A DNA stretch of 64,000 nucleotides from Schistosoma haematobium. Its lineage: Eukaryota > Platyhelminthes > Trematoda > Strigeidida > Schistosomatidae. Shown piece by piece: positions 21,265 to 32,720 of the stretch. The notes below the pieces were generated by a model. The model saw only the letters and a list, made by a program, of their open reading frames with translations. It made no database searches and was not told the DNA's origin. Every line of letters starts with the position of its first letter. Positions within the stretch are counted from its first letter, which is position 1. The DNA lies in contig NC_067200.1 of NCBI RefSeq assembly GCF_000699445.3, positions 14,035,256 to 14,099,255 on the forward strand, read 5' to 3'. Both the position numbers and the translations under genes were made by a program.

Positions 21265-21425
21265 TAATGGCTCAGTGGTCTAGAGGTTAAGTGTTCACAC
21301 GCGAGACCTATAGGTCCTGGGTTAGAATCCTGCGTGGGGGATCCTGAATGTGCACTGCTGAGGAGTCCCATACTGGAACGAAAAGACCCTCTAGTGCTTG
21401 TGCAATGGGGTGAAGTTTGAACTTA
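21265..21425 (+). mobile_element. SINE family A, plus copy
   Basis: A box ATGGCTCAGTGGTCTAGAGG and B box-like GGGTTAGAATCC are visible. The hammerhead core CTGAGGA and GAAA remain (about 21351-21400), but stem III has decayed (AGA / CCC) and the cleavage site reads CTC, so activity is doubtful. Confidence 0.75.
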
Positions 21426-21439
21426 CTTAGTATTGTTTA

Positions 21440-21570
21440 TTTGAATCATCCCATTGATGTTTAGGACTGAAATTGGTCAGTCTGTTATTGGCATATGTGC
21501 ATCTTGTTCAGATTGTCTCGATATTACGAGTAAGTCACAAAGATTATAAGCAAAGTGTGATAGTGGCTAT
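21440..21570. repeat. Rearranged SM-alpha-type fragments
   Basis: Left part matches the unit's leader (GAATCATCCCATTGATGTTTAG), and the right part matches its 3' end in reverse (ATAAGCAAAG, GATAGTGGCTA). Confidence 0.45.
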
Positions 21571-21842
21571 GTATGGAATATTGTGGTTCAATCAACATTA
21601 GTAAACTGATGAAACATAATATTAGTTAGTACTGAGCGATCAATATCTCAGTCTTACAGGAAGTCAGCTATAATCAGAATGACACACAAATTTACATACA
21701 TGTCACTTGCAAATCATCTTGACCGAAATGATATGCCATTGACTTGTTCGGACCTGTTTTTTGATTGATTTTACCTCATATTCTTATGCTTTTGCTTTGT
21801 ACTATTTAAACCTCAATCAATTTTTTATTGGTTATTTATTCT

Positions 21843-21877
21843 CTGAAGAAGCGGCTTACACTGAGTCACGAAACGTC
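21843..21877 (+). ncRNA. Penelope-like hammerhead-type hairpin, copy a
   Basis: CTGAAGA (21843-21849), then GCGGCTT pairing with the segment before CAC at 21869, then GAAAC (21870-21874) and GTC. The helix is kept in two further copies (43385-43416 minus, 43485-43519 plus) despite base changes. The order CTGANGA-helix-GAAAC-GTC resembles the hammerhead motifs described for Penelope-like elements. One extra A lies between core and helix, so the fold is not canonical. Confidence 0.5.
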
Positions 21878-22044
21878 AGAAAATCTAATTTTTCTACTCT
21901 TTGGGATATTACAAATGTAATATTATTATTATTTATATTGAACAATGGTCATTAATCAATAATAGGTGACAGCTAATTCTTATTTACCAATAAGCATTAC
22001 AGAGTGTACTAGTTTTATTTTATCCATTTACTGATAGAATAATT

Positions 22045-22170
22045 GAACTCCGCCTGTAGCTCTTCTAGAGTGACTGCCGGTCCCAAGCCTGGGTAAAGGA
22101 AGATGGTTGGGCATTGAGTTAGTGACCCCATCCCGTAGAAAAATAGCTCGTTAAAAAAACGCTAACCAGA
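22045..22170 (-). repeat. Family F repeat, minus copy
   Basis: Inverted match to 10770-11010 (AACTCCGCCTGTAGCTCTTC, GGTCCCAAGCCTGGGTAAAG). A decayed family P fragment follows at about 22300-22400 (TAAGACTGAGATATTGA). Confidence 0.5.
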
Positions 22171-22529
22171 TAGAATAATTTCCTATTTGATGATCAAGTT
22201 TTTAGATTATCCAAATTAGTCAACATTGAATCTTGGATTTTATATATCAGCATTATTTTACGTGAACTGATATTCCCTTTATGATTCTTACTCGCATCAT
22301 TCAACCCTACAATTCTAAGATGTTATCACTGAACTATTCTGACTATAACTGACTTCCTATAAGACTGAGATATTGACCACTCAGTATTAACTAATATTAT
22401 GTTTTGTCAGTTTACTAATGCTGATTGGACTACTTTATTCAATGGAGATAATTAAGCATCCGAGAAGAGTTCTATGAAAAATTTCAAATTACTTCTGTAA
22501 TCAAATTCAAAATGTCTTCTAGCTTATAT

Positions 22530-22860
22530 ATACAAAGATGAATGGTACCTAGCAATGAAATTCAGGACACGCATTTCGTTATATTTCGGACTTGTCAGCT
22601 GGATATACTTGCATCTCAGAGTTGGTGTTCACTCCGGGACTTAAAACCAGTACCATTCGCTTCACCACATTGCACAATCTATTTGCTATCAGAACTCAGT
22701 AACAAAGTGTTTAAAGCGAACGGCACCGAGTTCGAGTCCCAGAGTAAACATTAACTCTTAGATGCAGATACATCTAGCTGACAAGTCTCAAAATGGGATG
22801 AGACACACATCCTAGATTCCACTACTAGCCACTATCTATCTTTGTCCATAATGTTTATGA
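22530..22860. repeat. SM-alpha-type units, inverted pair
   Basis: Minus unit at about 22540-22690 and plus unit at about 22690-22860, head to head. The minus unit keeps GAAA but has CTGACAA. The plus unit has CTGACAA and GAGA. Both have lost at least one essential core base. Confidence 0.65.
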
Positions 22861-22893
22861 CTTAAGGTTATATCGAGGCAATTTATACAGAAT

Positions 22894-23358
22894 TTTATTT
22901 TTATTTATTTTATATTGGTACAAGAGGGCACCAAATACATATGCGCCACACCATATTTGTGTGTGTGTGTGGGTTGTGATACTGCCAGGGTGCCCAGATC
23001 GAAGCAGGTGGTTTTCATAGGAGGCCACACCCGGAGCCTTCGACCTAAAGGTCTGATCCACAAGGTTGTGGAGCATCATAAGGAAATGCGGTGCCATGGT
23101 AGCCGGTGACCAATGATTGTTTCATACGCCATTTGTTACTTCAGGATACTGGAGCCCATGTACACCATTGGTTTGGAATCTGGGTAAAGCTCCGGACATT
23201 CGCTTTTCGTCCTCTCAATTTCGTATACAACACCGGTGCCACGAGAAGGCAGTGAGTAGGACTTCCCTGGCAGAGGCTGTATACGCGTAGCCGTGTGAGA
23301 GCATTTCGAGAGGGGGCGAGCCCACCCCACTCTCGGCCATACCAGGGCATTTGGGGGC
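22894..23358 (-). mobile_element. Family E retroposon, minus copy with target duplication
   Basis: 465 bp element read right to left from GCCCCCAAATGCCCTGGTAT to a TAAAATAAATAAAAATAAA tail. It is flanked by ATTTATACAGAAT (22881-22893) and ATTCATACAGAAT (23359-23371), 12 of 13 identical. An internal part missing relative to the copy at 37974 removes about 50 bp. Confidence 0.8.
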
Positions 23359-23789
23359 ATTCATACAGAATACACATATGTCACTAAGCGACTGATCAAT
23401 GACAGTCCTAAACATCAATGAAAAGATTCAAACAAGCAATATCAAATGAATCTCCTTCTAGCTAGTTATTACATATAGAATAATAATAATGTGATGTATA
23501 TTCAATTCTTGTTGTTATGTATAATTTACATTAAAATTACAGATGGATAAATTAATTAAAGTCAATAATCTAATTAATTCAGTCTATCTATTGCGTAATA
23601 GAAAAATGTTGATTTCTATTTACGATCAAAACAGGCTATATCCATATGTGTTTATTTATTTATACTTAGTAATTTAATTACTTGGTCATTTACATCAAAT
23701 ATCCCTAAAGGATGTTTTTGTTGCAACAAAATTATGTAAATGATGTAACTATGTGAAAGTAGTTAGTAAATAATAATAATCCAATGAAC

Positions 23790-24305
23790 CACTTACTTAC
23801 GCTTGTTACTCCTAATGGAGAATAGGCCACCGACCAGCATTCTACAACACACTATGTCCTGGCCATTCCTTTTCAGTTCTATTCAATTCTTGTTCATTCT
23901 CCTCATATCTGTCTACATTTCTCGGCGTAATGTATTCTTCGGTCTTTCTCTTCTCCTCCTTTGGCCTTGAGGATTCCATGTGAGGACTTTCCTTGAGACG
24001 CAGTTAGGTGCTTTCCTCAATCTGTATCCCATGCTCTTCCAACGCTCCTTTCTGATTTCTTCCTCTTATGTTATCTGGTTTGTTCTCTCTCACAATAGCT
24101 TGTTGCTGATAGTATCTGGTCAACAAATCCGAATTATTTAACGTAGACAAGTGTCAATAAACAGTTGTATATTCTGGATGATTGTTTTCGTAGTTGTCCA
24201 TGTTTCCGCCGCATACAGTAGAAGTGTCTTGACATTTGTATTGAAAATTCTTACTTTGTTGTTGATTGACAGTTGTTTTGAGTTTCACATCTTCTTCAGT
24301 TGAGA
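23790..24305 (-). pseudogene. RTE-type retrotransposon 3' fragment, twin of 16978-17515
   Basis: Nearly base-for-base the same as 16978-17515, including the same internal junction. It ends at CACTTACTTACGCTTGTTACT. The coding frame is broken. Confidence 0.8.
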
Positions 24306-24309
24306 ACCA

Positions 24310-25334
24310 ATAAATCAGTGTAAATTTATATCTTTCCAGTTTATTGTCCAGTAGTGTCTATTTACAATGACCATGATTTCTAATAACTAAATTAAAGATA
24401 AATTCTTGAGTTTCTAGTGAGAAGCCGAGATTAATGAAGTTCTATCATTAGTAGCATTATCAGGAGATAACTGAACTAGAAAACGTGAACAATCGTATAT
24501 CACCTGAAAGTCAAATACTCAGTATTAGTCTTGAGTATTCCAAATCCGATCTTTAACGAGGTCATACTTTATCGCTACTTTATGCCTATTAAGACAAATT
24601 GGCTGTTTAGTGTTTTCTTTACTTATCTCCCATGCAAAACAAAACGAACATTTCTAGCAATAATATAAAAACATTCGAAATAAAGTGACAAATTTATTTA
24701 GCTCTGATTAAAACAACATCATTTAGATTAACAAACATCATTATTAAGCTCATTATTATGTTAATCTATGACTATTTCCATGTCTCTTACCTTCATTACC
24801 AAACAAACAACCAGTTAAGTTGTATTTTAAACATCCACCATTGTGACTTCATCTGACCTTGATGTAACCTGTGTAATGTAATCGTAAATGTGAATTGATT
24901 TCACTTTAGATATACAACTGAATTGGTTACAAAAAAATCCAAGAAGTCATTGAACATAAGCTCCTATTTCCATTTGTCGATGTAAAGATAACCGCTTAGT
25001 GAATAATTCATCATCATCATAACTGATTATTTCGATGTGTTTTTCAACTGTTTATACAATCATCTCTTCAAAAATCGTCAATGAAAAGTCGTTCAACATT
25101 GAAAGTACTATTAGCTGACCAACACTTGTCAAGCGGAATAAATTCACTCTGAAATAATATTATCTAGTAGGACTATTATTCATTATAAGAAGTAGGTCAA
25201 TAACTTGAAAAAAATAGATACTGAAATAGTATTCAATAAAAATTATAAAATTACGTATTACGAAGTGTTCTAAAAGAGGATATTGGAGTGTGTATTTGAG
25301 AAAAACGAAACAAAAGGATTCATGAAAAATAAGA
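24310..25334. other. Intergenic spacer, nothing recognised
   Basis: AT-rich. No coding domain or known repeat seen. Confidence 0.5.
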
Positions 25335-25550
25335 AAAGATGGATAGTGACTATCAGAGGAATCGAAGATGCGCATTTCGTCTTGTTTTGGGACTCATCAG
25401 ATAGATGTAACTGTATCTCATAATTAATGTTTACTCTGGGCCTCGAACCCAGTACCGTTCGCTTCATGCGCCATCGCGTTCTCTACTTAGCTATTGAGTC
25501 CTGATAGCCACTTGTTTGTACAATGAGGTGAAGTTTAAATTCACTTGGTG
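25335..25550 (-). repeat. SM-alpha-type unit, minus, carrying an intact hammerhead core
   Basis: On the minus strand a B-box-like GGTTCGAGGCCC (about 25437-25448) is followed by the hammerhead region (25355-25412) and the CACTATCCATC 3' segment. It is the only SM-alpha-type copy in the window with all core bases present. Confidence 0.7.
25355..25412 (-). ncRNA. Hammerhead ribozyme motif, SM-alpha type, core intact
   Basis: CTGATGA (25394-25400 minus), stem II GTCC / AGAC with three pairs and one mismatch, GAAA (25375-25378), stem III TGC / GCA and an ATC cleavage triplet. Stem I is weak here (several mismatches), so activity may be low. Schistosome satellite hammerheads are established; the state of this copy is read from sequence. 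Confidence 0.6.
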
Positions 25551-25621
25551 TTGTTTTACTTGTATCTTTCCATTGTTATTTATGAATGCGATTGATCAGT
25601 CTTATGTTGGCTATATCGAGG

Positions 25622-25785
25622 CAATCCATACAGGATGCACACTACGTCGAGAAATGGTAGCAGATATAAAAAGGATGAATGGAAAATGGGAAGAACTGGG
25701 AATAATGCCCTGGACAGGGTTGGATAGGGAGTGCTGGTGGTCGGCCTATGCTCCTTTGAGAGGAGTAACAGGCGTAAGTACTAAG
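25622..25785 (+). pseudogene. RTE-type retrotransposon, last ~160 bp
   Basis: C-terminal codons (CTLRREMVADIKRMNGKW) and the GGAGTAACAGGCGTAAGTA end. 5'-truncated. Confidence 0.75.
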
Positions 25786-25799
25786 CAGAAAGTATATCC

Positions 25800-28105
25800 T
25801 TATCAATCATATTTATAATCTAAGAAGCATCCATTTCTAGTAATAAATTTGAGAGAAACTATTTTTCTGTTCCAAAAATTATTAAAACGCTTTACTAAAA
25901 CCTCTTACATATAATGTAAGTGATATTCTTTTACAGTTACTAAGCATGAAACATTTTGAACACTCGCGAACTATTGTTGATCAGGAGTAATCACTATTCA
26001 AGAATCAAGTTAATAAATCAACAGATAACTAGTTGAGTATATGGAGGCTTGATTTACGACCTTTTGAAAGCGGATAACAGTTGAAAATTTTATTCAACTA
26101 TCGATCAGTATGATGATCGACGAAGCCGGTCGTAAATATTTAATTCAATATTTTGCTTACTAATAAAGATATTTAAGTAGTTTAAATATTTTAACAAAAT
26201 AGGTGTCATTATCAAGGTTTGATTTGATTTTAACAAAATGTTTATTTGGAAGGATTAGCTATATAATTTCTTTTATAATTGTTATTAGAATCCATAGTCG
26301 TTCTAAAGCTCAGATGATATTGTCACATTGGTCTAACCCATAGTGCTAGGTATATTTTATTGATCAAATAGAATCGTGACCATTACATTAAGTGACTCAA
26401 TATCGTGTAACCTATATTTTCATGTTAACTGGCTGGTCATAGTTATCAGAAATCCCTTAACCTACGTTTTTCACTAGTTGACGCTCGTCAGCAAAGTATG
26501 CCAACAATTTTGAGGGAACGGGTACGCCTTGGTGGCTTCGAATTCAAATGCTTGCTGAATATTTTAAATATCGTTTTGAACGCTAACCAACCAAACTGTA
26601 ATTATATGATCTATTAATAAGTGAACTAAAATAGAAAGTTTTATCATTTATAGACATAACAAGCCGTTAAATCCTCATCACATGGTTAGGCTGCTCTTGT
26701 TAATATCAATATTCAGCTACTTATCGATAGAAGTTACGATCTCTTCGTAAGTCAGTGGTCTTTCAAATTAAAATGCCATAACCTGACCACGCATACATCA
26801 ATCACTGTCGATAAGTTAATGACACGATTCTAAATCATCCCCACAGATCACTCGCTCAACTGATCAAATTTAGACTTCTGAGGTTTGTTTTCAAAATACG
26901 AAAAGGGTGATATTGAGACGATAAAAAGTGGAACGATAAGACAGATCTCCACTTCTCAGAGTTTTCTTGGATATTCTGAATCACAGGAATGGAGATGGGA
27001 CAATACACAATGGTACAAATGAGGAGTATTTTGGAAAGAATAAAATTGATATGAACTAGATTTGCAATATTGCGTTGCTATGACGTCAATTTACGTATTT
27101 GTCGGACAGATTATGTAATTTCTAAACACGATTATATCTGTTTAATGTATATTCTTATATACGCTCGACGTTTCAAATAAAATAGTGGCCATAGTTTGTT
27201 CATGCTTCATTTCTTAAAAGCTGATATTCACAAGCATAAAAATTGTTAAACGTCTCAACTGGTTCCAATCACTATTCATTTCTGATATTCCCCATCATCA
27301 AGATAAGTTGTTAAGCTTCTAGCTTGTAAACAAGCGCTTCATCATCACATTTAAATAATTACAAGGGGAGCAAGTAATGTTCAGCTTAAGAATCGTAGGA
27401 TTTGAATGTGTTAAAGGTGTCTAACTCAATTAAATAGAATCAATCATTGAAAATTGATTTGCAATGTACAGTGAAGAAAATAAAAATTTAATCCAGTCAT
27501 TGGAACGTTTTAGTTTAAAAGCCAAAAACCCGTATAAAAATCACAAATGACTTTCTTGTAATAAGTGTGATGTAAAGGTTAGACACATAAATCAATTACA
27601 ATGTGTATCGCATTGCTAATTAACAGTCATCTTCATGTACACTACATAATCTACCTGGAATGCAGATGCTAACAGAATTGACTCAGTTAATCTTCATTAA
27701 AGGTAACTAAACCAGATCCTTTTTGATGATGAGCACCATAGTTCAGAAGATCATGAGACTTGAGTTTGACCAGGAATTTGTATTAATTAAATGACAATAA
27801 TAAATAAACTGATCACCCGTAGAATAAATGATGGAATATTGGAACCAATACAAATTCACTAACAACTTCAATTATTATTTTGTATAACATTAACCTAACA
27901 ATCACGATTACAAGATTATCTGAGATATAACTTGACCTATCTTAAACAAAGCATTCAATGAAGATGAATTGAGAGATATTAAACAAATTATTGAACATTT
28001 TCAATGATGAGTATCAAATGAATTTCTCATTGAATAACTCAACAGTCATGTAAGTACGTAAATTGGTTCATACAATGAAGTTTAACGCTATTATTCTAAA
28101 TGTCT
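25800..28105. other. Long spacer with one decayed family P fragment
   Basis: 26440-26560 retains parts of the palindromic element (GACGCTCGTCAGCAAAGTAT, TTTTGAGGGAACGGGTACGC). The rest is AT-rich and without a recognisable gene or repeat. Confidence 0.5.
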
Positions 28106-28629
28106 GCCCCCAAATGCCTTGGTACGGCCGAGAGTGGGGAGAGTCCGCTCTCCCTCTTGAAATACTCTCACATGGCCACGTGTATATAGCATCTGCCAGG
28201 GAAGTACTACTCATTGCCTTCTCGTCGCACTGGTGTTGTTTACGAAATTGAGAGGACGAAAAGCGAATATCCGGCACTTCATCCAGGTTGGTGGACATGG
28301 AGAGTTCACCTAGGGGATTCGGAAAACCCTGATTGCAAACCAATGGTGCACATGGGCTCCAGTATCCTGAAGGAACAAATGGCGTATGAACCAATCGTTG
28401 ATCACCGGCTATCATGGGACTGCATCTCCTTACGATGCTCCACTGCCTTGTGGGTCAGACCCTCAGGTCGAAGGCTCCAGGTGTGGCCCCCTAAGAGCAC
28501 CACCTGCTTCGGTTTGGGCACCCGGGCAGTATGACAGCCCTCACACATATCAAATGAGATTTGTGTGGCGTATATGTATCTGGTGCCTTCTTGTACCAAT
28601 ATCTATGTGTTAAAATAAATATAAATAAG
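28106..28629 (+). mobile_element. Family E retroposon, full-length copy
   Basis: Very similar to 37974-38491. Begins GCCCCCAAATGCCTTGGTAC and ends with a TTAAAATAAATATAAATAA tail. A 106-codon open frame (28214-28534; [16 protein letters not shown] near its start) is shared with the 38082-38402 copy but is shorter or broken in the two older copies, so coding function is unproven. Confidence 0.8.
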
Positions 28630-29965
28630 ACTGTTATCAACACAATCTTACAGACTGACGTCTGGATGGATAAGGATACATTTAAAAAATGACTTACTAT
28701 ATAGATGAAAATTATAAGCAACAGTATGAGTTGATAACCAAGTAATAATTGGTTTACTCAACTTTGAACTATACATTTTTATAACTAAAGTATTCACGAG
28801 TAACTGCTTTTGTTGATTACATAACTTCTGCTTTATATTTCATTGTTTAATCTTATACTAACTGTTCTCTTATTGGTTGATACACATCTAATCTGTCAAG
28901 TTATGATGAATTAGTTATTTTACTGCTTACCTGTTTTGAGAACCAACTGTTGTTTTCCAGTTCGTTAACTCAAATGTGACTTTTTAACCCAGGTTATTCA
29001 ATATTTATTGTAAGACCATTTATTATATATGTTGATATTCATATATCAATCGAAAGTAAGACAGTATTTTGGCTTTAGTCAATCACGAGTGTTTTACTCC
29101 AGAGAAACTAAGAGAATAGCAATACTTTTCCTAACAGAAGTGATTAACACAATGAACAGTTCAATCTAGTAAGTAGAATGTAAGTCCTCTAAGTCAGGAC
29201 CAACGTAGAACCTGATATATATTTCTATTGGTTGCCACACGAAATGAGCACAATGAGAGAACGCTAACGAGACGAGTATCAATGTACAAGAAAAACTATT
29301 ACTATTATTATCACTATTAATGGTAATAGCAAATACTAAAGATAAAATATGTGATTCAGGAAGAGTGAATTTGCAGAGGAAAAAACAGGGTGATCTTAAA
29401 ACTGAATATAAGGGACGACAAAGAATAAATGGATTTGTATCACAACTGTTAGATCCAAGTGAAGATTAAATTACGAGTAACTTCTGAGACATATTAATGG
29501 AATAATATGATATATACATTCTTATTGTATAACTGTTCAGTAACTAGATTGTGTATATCTATATTTATCATATTATAAGCTTCATTTTGACCTATAACTT
29601 ATTATTATACGATTTACTGTTCTTAAATTATACTCGGTTTATTAATTACTGTCTCCCACGTTCACAGTCACTTTTGGCTTTATTTGGCTGGTATATGAAC
29701 CAAGTATGTCTGAAATAAGTGATTCGCATAGTGGAAGCTGTTGTTTGTGTTCTGGACTCAAATGGACGGGCTAGGCGAGCAAAAGACCAATAAGCACGCT
29801 AGGCTGATCAGACCAGTCGAACGTCATTGGTTTAGTACAGCACAAGAGTGAATAAGTCGTATTTCGATTTGCAAAAAAATACGTGATAACTAACCGGACT
29901 TAAAGTCACAACAACGACCACCGATTCTAACCCATGTATTCTATCGTCTCCAATCATTTATCGTA
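28630..29965. other. Intergenic spacer
   Basis: No gene recognised. The last ~300 bp (29650-29965) are less AT-rich and may be the eroded 5' side of the non-LTR element that follows. Confidence 0.45.
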
Positions 29966-30841
29966 ATGATCACACCAACACCGATCAGGCAGTTTAAATC
30001 TCCCTCTAAATGCAAGTTGTTGCTTCAGGACTGGTCTGCGTCAATACCTGAACTGAGGATAGGAAGTGAAGTAGTCGAACGCGTTGACAACTTCATTTAT
30101 CCTGGAAGTCTGATCAGCACTAATGGGTCGGTGTCTGACAAAATCTCAGCACGGATTCGAAAAGCTCGTTTGGCTTTTGCCAACTTACGTCACCTATGGA
30201 GAAGGCGAGATATTCGTCTATCAATAAAAGGACGAGTATACTGCGTGGCAGTTCGTTCTATTTTAATTTACGGCAGCGAAACATGGCCATTAAGAGTAGA
30301 AGACACTCGTAAGCTACTAGTATTTGACCACAGATGCCTTAGAAACATTGCTGGCGTCTGTTGGGATCACCGGGTAAGTAATAGTGAGGTTAGACGCAGG
30401 GTATTAGGGAATGATGGTAAATCAGTTGATGAGGTTGTGAGTCTTCATCGACTGAGATGGTTGAGCCACGTGTTGCGTATGCCTGAACACCCATTACTAC
30501 GACGTGCAATGCTAACCGGTGTTGGGGATGGTTGGAAGAAAGTTAGGGGTGGCCAAACCAGAACGTGGCATCAGTGCTTGAAGTCACTAACTTGTAGTCT
30601 GAGCCATGTTGGTAGATGCAGACTACTTGGTTGGGGTCCGCGCGACTATCGTAACCAATGGCGTGAGACTCTGTGTGACATGGCTCAGAATCGATCACAA
30701 TGGCGTAGGTGTATACACTCTCTGTCTTCCCTTAAACTAAGAGATTACAATCGCTTCATATCTTTCTTCCTACGTGCGAAATCTTTCTTCCTGTACTATA
30801 TCCTTATATACAATCTTTCTTTTATATATTATCACCATTGA
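29966..30841 (+). CDS. Non-LTR retrotransposon reverse transcriptase, C-terminal part (family B)
   Basis: An open frame of 291 codons. From about codon 13 it reads as the region just after the catalytic box of a non-LTR reverse transcriptase (PSKCKLLLQDWSASIPELRI), then the YPGSLISTNG thumb-like segment, VRSILIYGSETWPLR, VFDHRCLRNIAGVCWDHRVS, LHRLRWLSHVLRM and [12 protein letters not shown] blocks typical of the C-terminus of such elements in flatworms. The palm with its catalytic Asp residues is missing, so the copy is 5'-truncated and cannot be active. The lack of stops suggests a young insertion. Its 3' end (to about 30950) has a short UTR and a (TGAC) repeat tail. The start ATG lies in flanking or junction sequence and is probably not meaningful. 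Confidence 0.75.
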   Translation: MITPTPIRQFKSPSKCKLLLQDWSASIPELRIGSEVVERVDNFIYPGSLISTNGSVSDKISARIRKARLAFANLRHLWRRRDIRLSIKGRVYCVAVRSILIYGSETWPLRVEDTRKLLVFDHRCLRNIAGVCWDHRVSNSEVRRRVLGNDGKSVDEVVSLHRLRWLSHVLRMPEHPLLRRAMLTGVGDGWKKVRGGQTRTWHQCLKSLTCSLSHVGRCRLLGWGPRDYRNQWRETLCDMAQNRSQWRRCIHSLSSLKLRDYNRFISFFLRAKSFFLYYILIYNLSFIYYHH

Positions 30842-30959
30842 CTTAACTACTTTTATGAATCCGGTGTTCATCTTGCTGTGCTAATGCGGTATGGCAACTT
30901 GGACTGATGCATATATGTGCCTGGTCCTATGTTGTAACTGACTGACTGACAATACATAG

Positions 30960-31384
30960 TGAGACTAGATGGTGGTTGGAGGTAGTCGACAGGAAACTCT
31001 GGACACGGGTTTCGTGCTACTTGGCACTCGTCAGCAAGGTGTACCTGTAGTCTTGAGGGAACTGGTGCTTCCTGACGAATTCGATCCCGTGTCACCCAGC
31101 TTCACAGTCAGAGACGTCACCACTGAACTATCCGAGCCGCGACCGACCTCCTGTAGGACTGAGATGTAATCACAATTGATTGATCACTGGGTGGTGATCA
31201 ATGTCATGCGTGGGTTTCCTGTCGACTACCTCCAACCACCATCTAATCTCAATATATAGTGCGCGCAGTGTCGAGTCACCTAGACTGGTGGCTACATTGC
31301 AACATGATCGATAGCAATCGATCTGCACTAATAAGGACTAGACACGCATGATATTGATCGCCACCCAGTGACCAATCAATTGTT
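30960..31384 (-). mobile_element. Palindromic tRNA-like element (family P), copy 3
   Basis: 425 bp beginning TGAGACTAGATGGTGG and ending CAATCAATTGTT, flanked by the 11 bp ACAATACATAG (30949-30959 and 31385-31395). It is inserted exactly at the end of the family B element. It contains an inverted copy of its own left end (about 31206-31240) and outer arms of about 40 nt. Confidence 0.8.
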
Positions 31385-31395
31385 ACAATACATAG

Positions 31396-32142
31396 TTCAA
31401 TAGTTATTGACTTCATAGATTGATGTCACATCTTCGTTTGATTGTCCCGCTTTAACCTTTACATACATACATATACAAACATTCACTTTTTTTTCTCTCT
31501 AAAATTCTATCATTATTACCAAGTGAAAAGAGTTGAAATAAATGATCATAACTTCCTTCATAATTACAACAGACATACTATTATTGTTAATCATCATTTC
31601 ATTTCATTTTAAACGAGAATGTATCATTTGGATCATGTATCAAGGCACACACTTTAAAATAGATGATAACAACAACAACAACCAAAAAAAGAGATAGATA
31701 GAAAGAAAGAAATGTAATCATTGTAATAAATTGATGTAAACATACACATAATCAAATATAAGAATAAAGAGTTATGTGTGAAAAGGTTAACAAACCAATA
31801 TAAACAGTAAATAGGAAACAATGTGATTCGATTCTAATAATCACTTTCATAAATACATTCATAGTATAAAATGAACTATGAGATGGTTATGAGAAGGGGG
31901 TGGAAAGGGACAAAAGAAAACAGTTTAAAAGATAAAAGCTAATAAAGAAAGAAATTAAAAATTGTGTATAATACATGACTTTATCATTTAAATATAACTA
32001 CTAATGCTTGTATTCCATGGCAGTAATAATAATGTGTCATTTGTTCAGACGGTAGTTTTCTCACACACACACACACCCTCTCTCTCTCTTCATCAATCAA
32101 ACAAACAAACTGATTATTAAGGATACAATTCATGTCAATTAG

Positions 32143-32206
<64 letters not shown>

Positions 32207-32720
32207 TAACAGTTTACAAAATATGGAATAATTAAAAAATAAACAAACCAATATAAAATTAATTAATGTCATGCAGGCAACAAAACTTGTAATCATCACA
32301 ATTAAAAAAGAATGGTAATTATAATAATGATAACGATTATTATCCATAACAGGAATTAGTGGGGAAAATTGTTTTAACAAAAAAAAAAAAAGAAAACCAG
32401 CCGAACTCATCATCATAAACAGCGTGTACACACCACGGCCTCACTTAATACGCATAACCAGTATACGGTGTATATCATACAGAGGGGGAGTGTATGTAAG
32501 TAGGCCTGTGCTCCTCCACAAGGAGTAACAGGTATAAGTATGTTTGTGTGGCAGATACGTACAGATATACACAAGCATGTAGATTGATAAATTGTATATT
32601 TGTTGACCAACTGTCAGCTGTCTTGACTCTCTCTCTCACTCTTAACACATAACATAAATAATACGATATACACAAAAAGAAAACTGATTGGGTTATAATA
32701 GTAGAAATTGTCTTTTGACG
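31396..32720. other. Downstream flank of the PP2A gene; microsatellites
   Basis: Holds a (CA)n(CT)n run at 32061-32090, a (TA)n run at about 32144-32203 and the last ~60 bp of an RTE copy at 32485-32545 (plus, ending GTAACAGGTATAAGTATG). Part of it is presumably the 3' UTR of the minus-strand gene; I found no convincing AATAAA signal on the minus strand. Confidence 0.5.

Noticed and set aside
32144..32203. (TA)n run as a possible origin or regulatory element
   Set aside because: Simple microsatellite; similar (TAA)n and (TA)n runs occur at 33261, 46797 and 52466 without context.
31396..32720. Polyadenylation signal for the PP2A transcript
   Set aside because: I found no clear minus-strand AATAAA downstream of the stop codon, so none is annotated.
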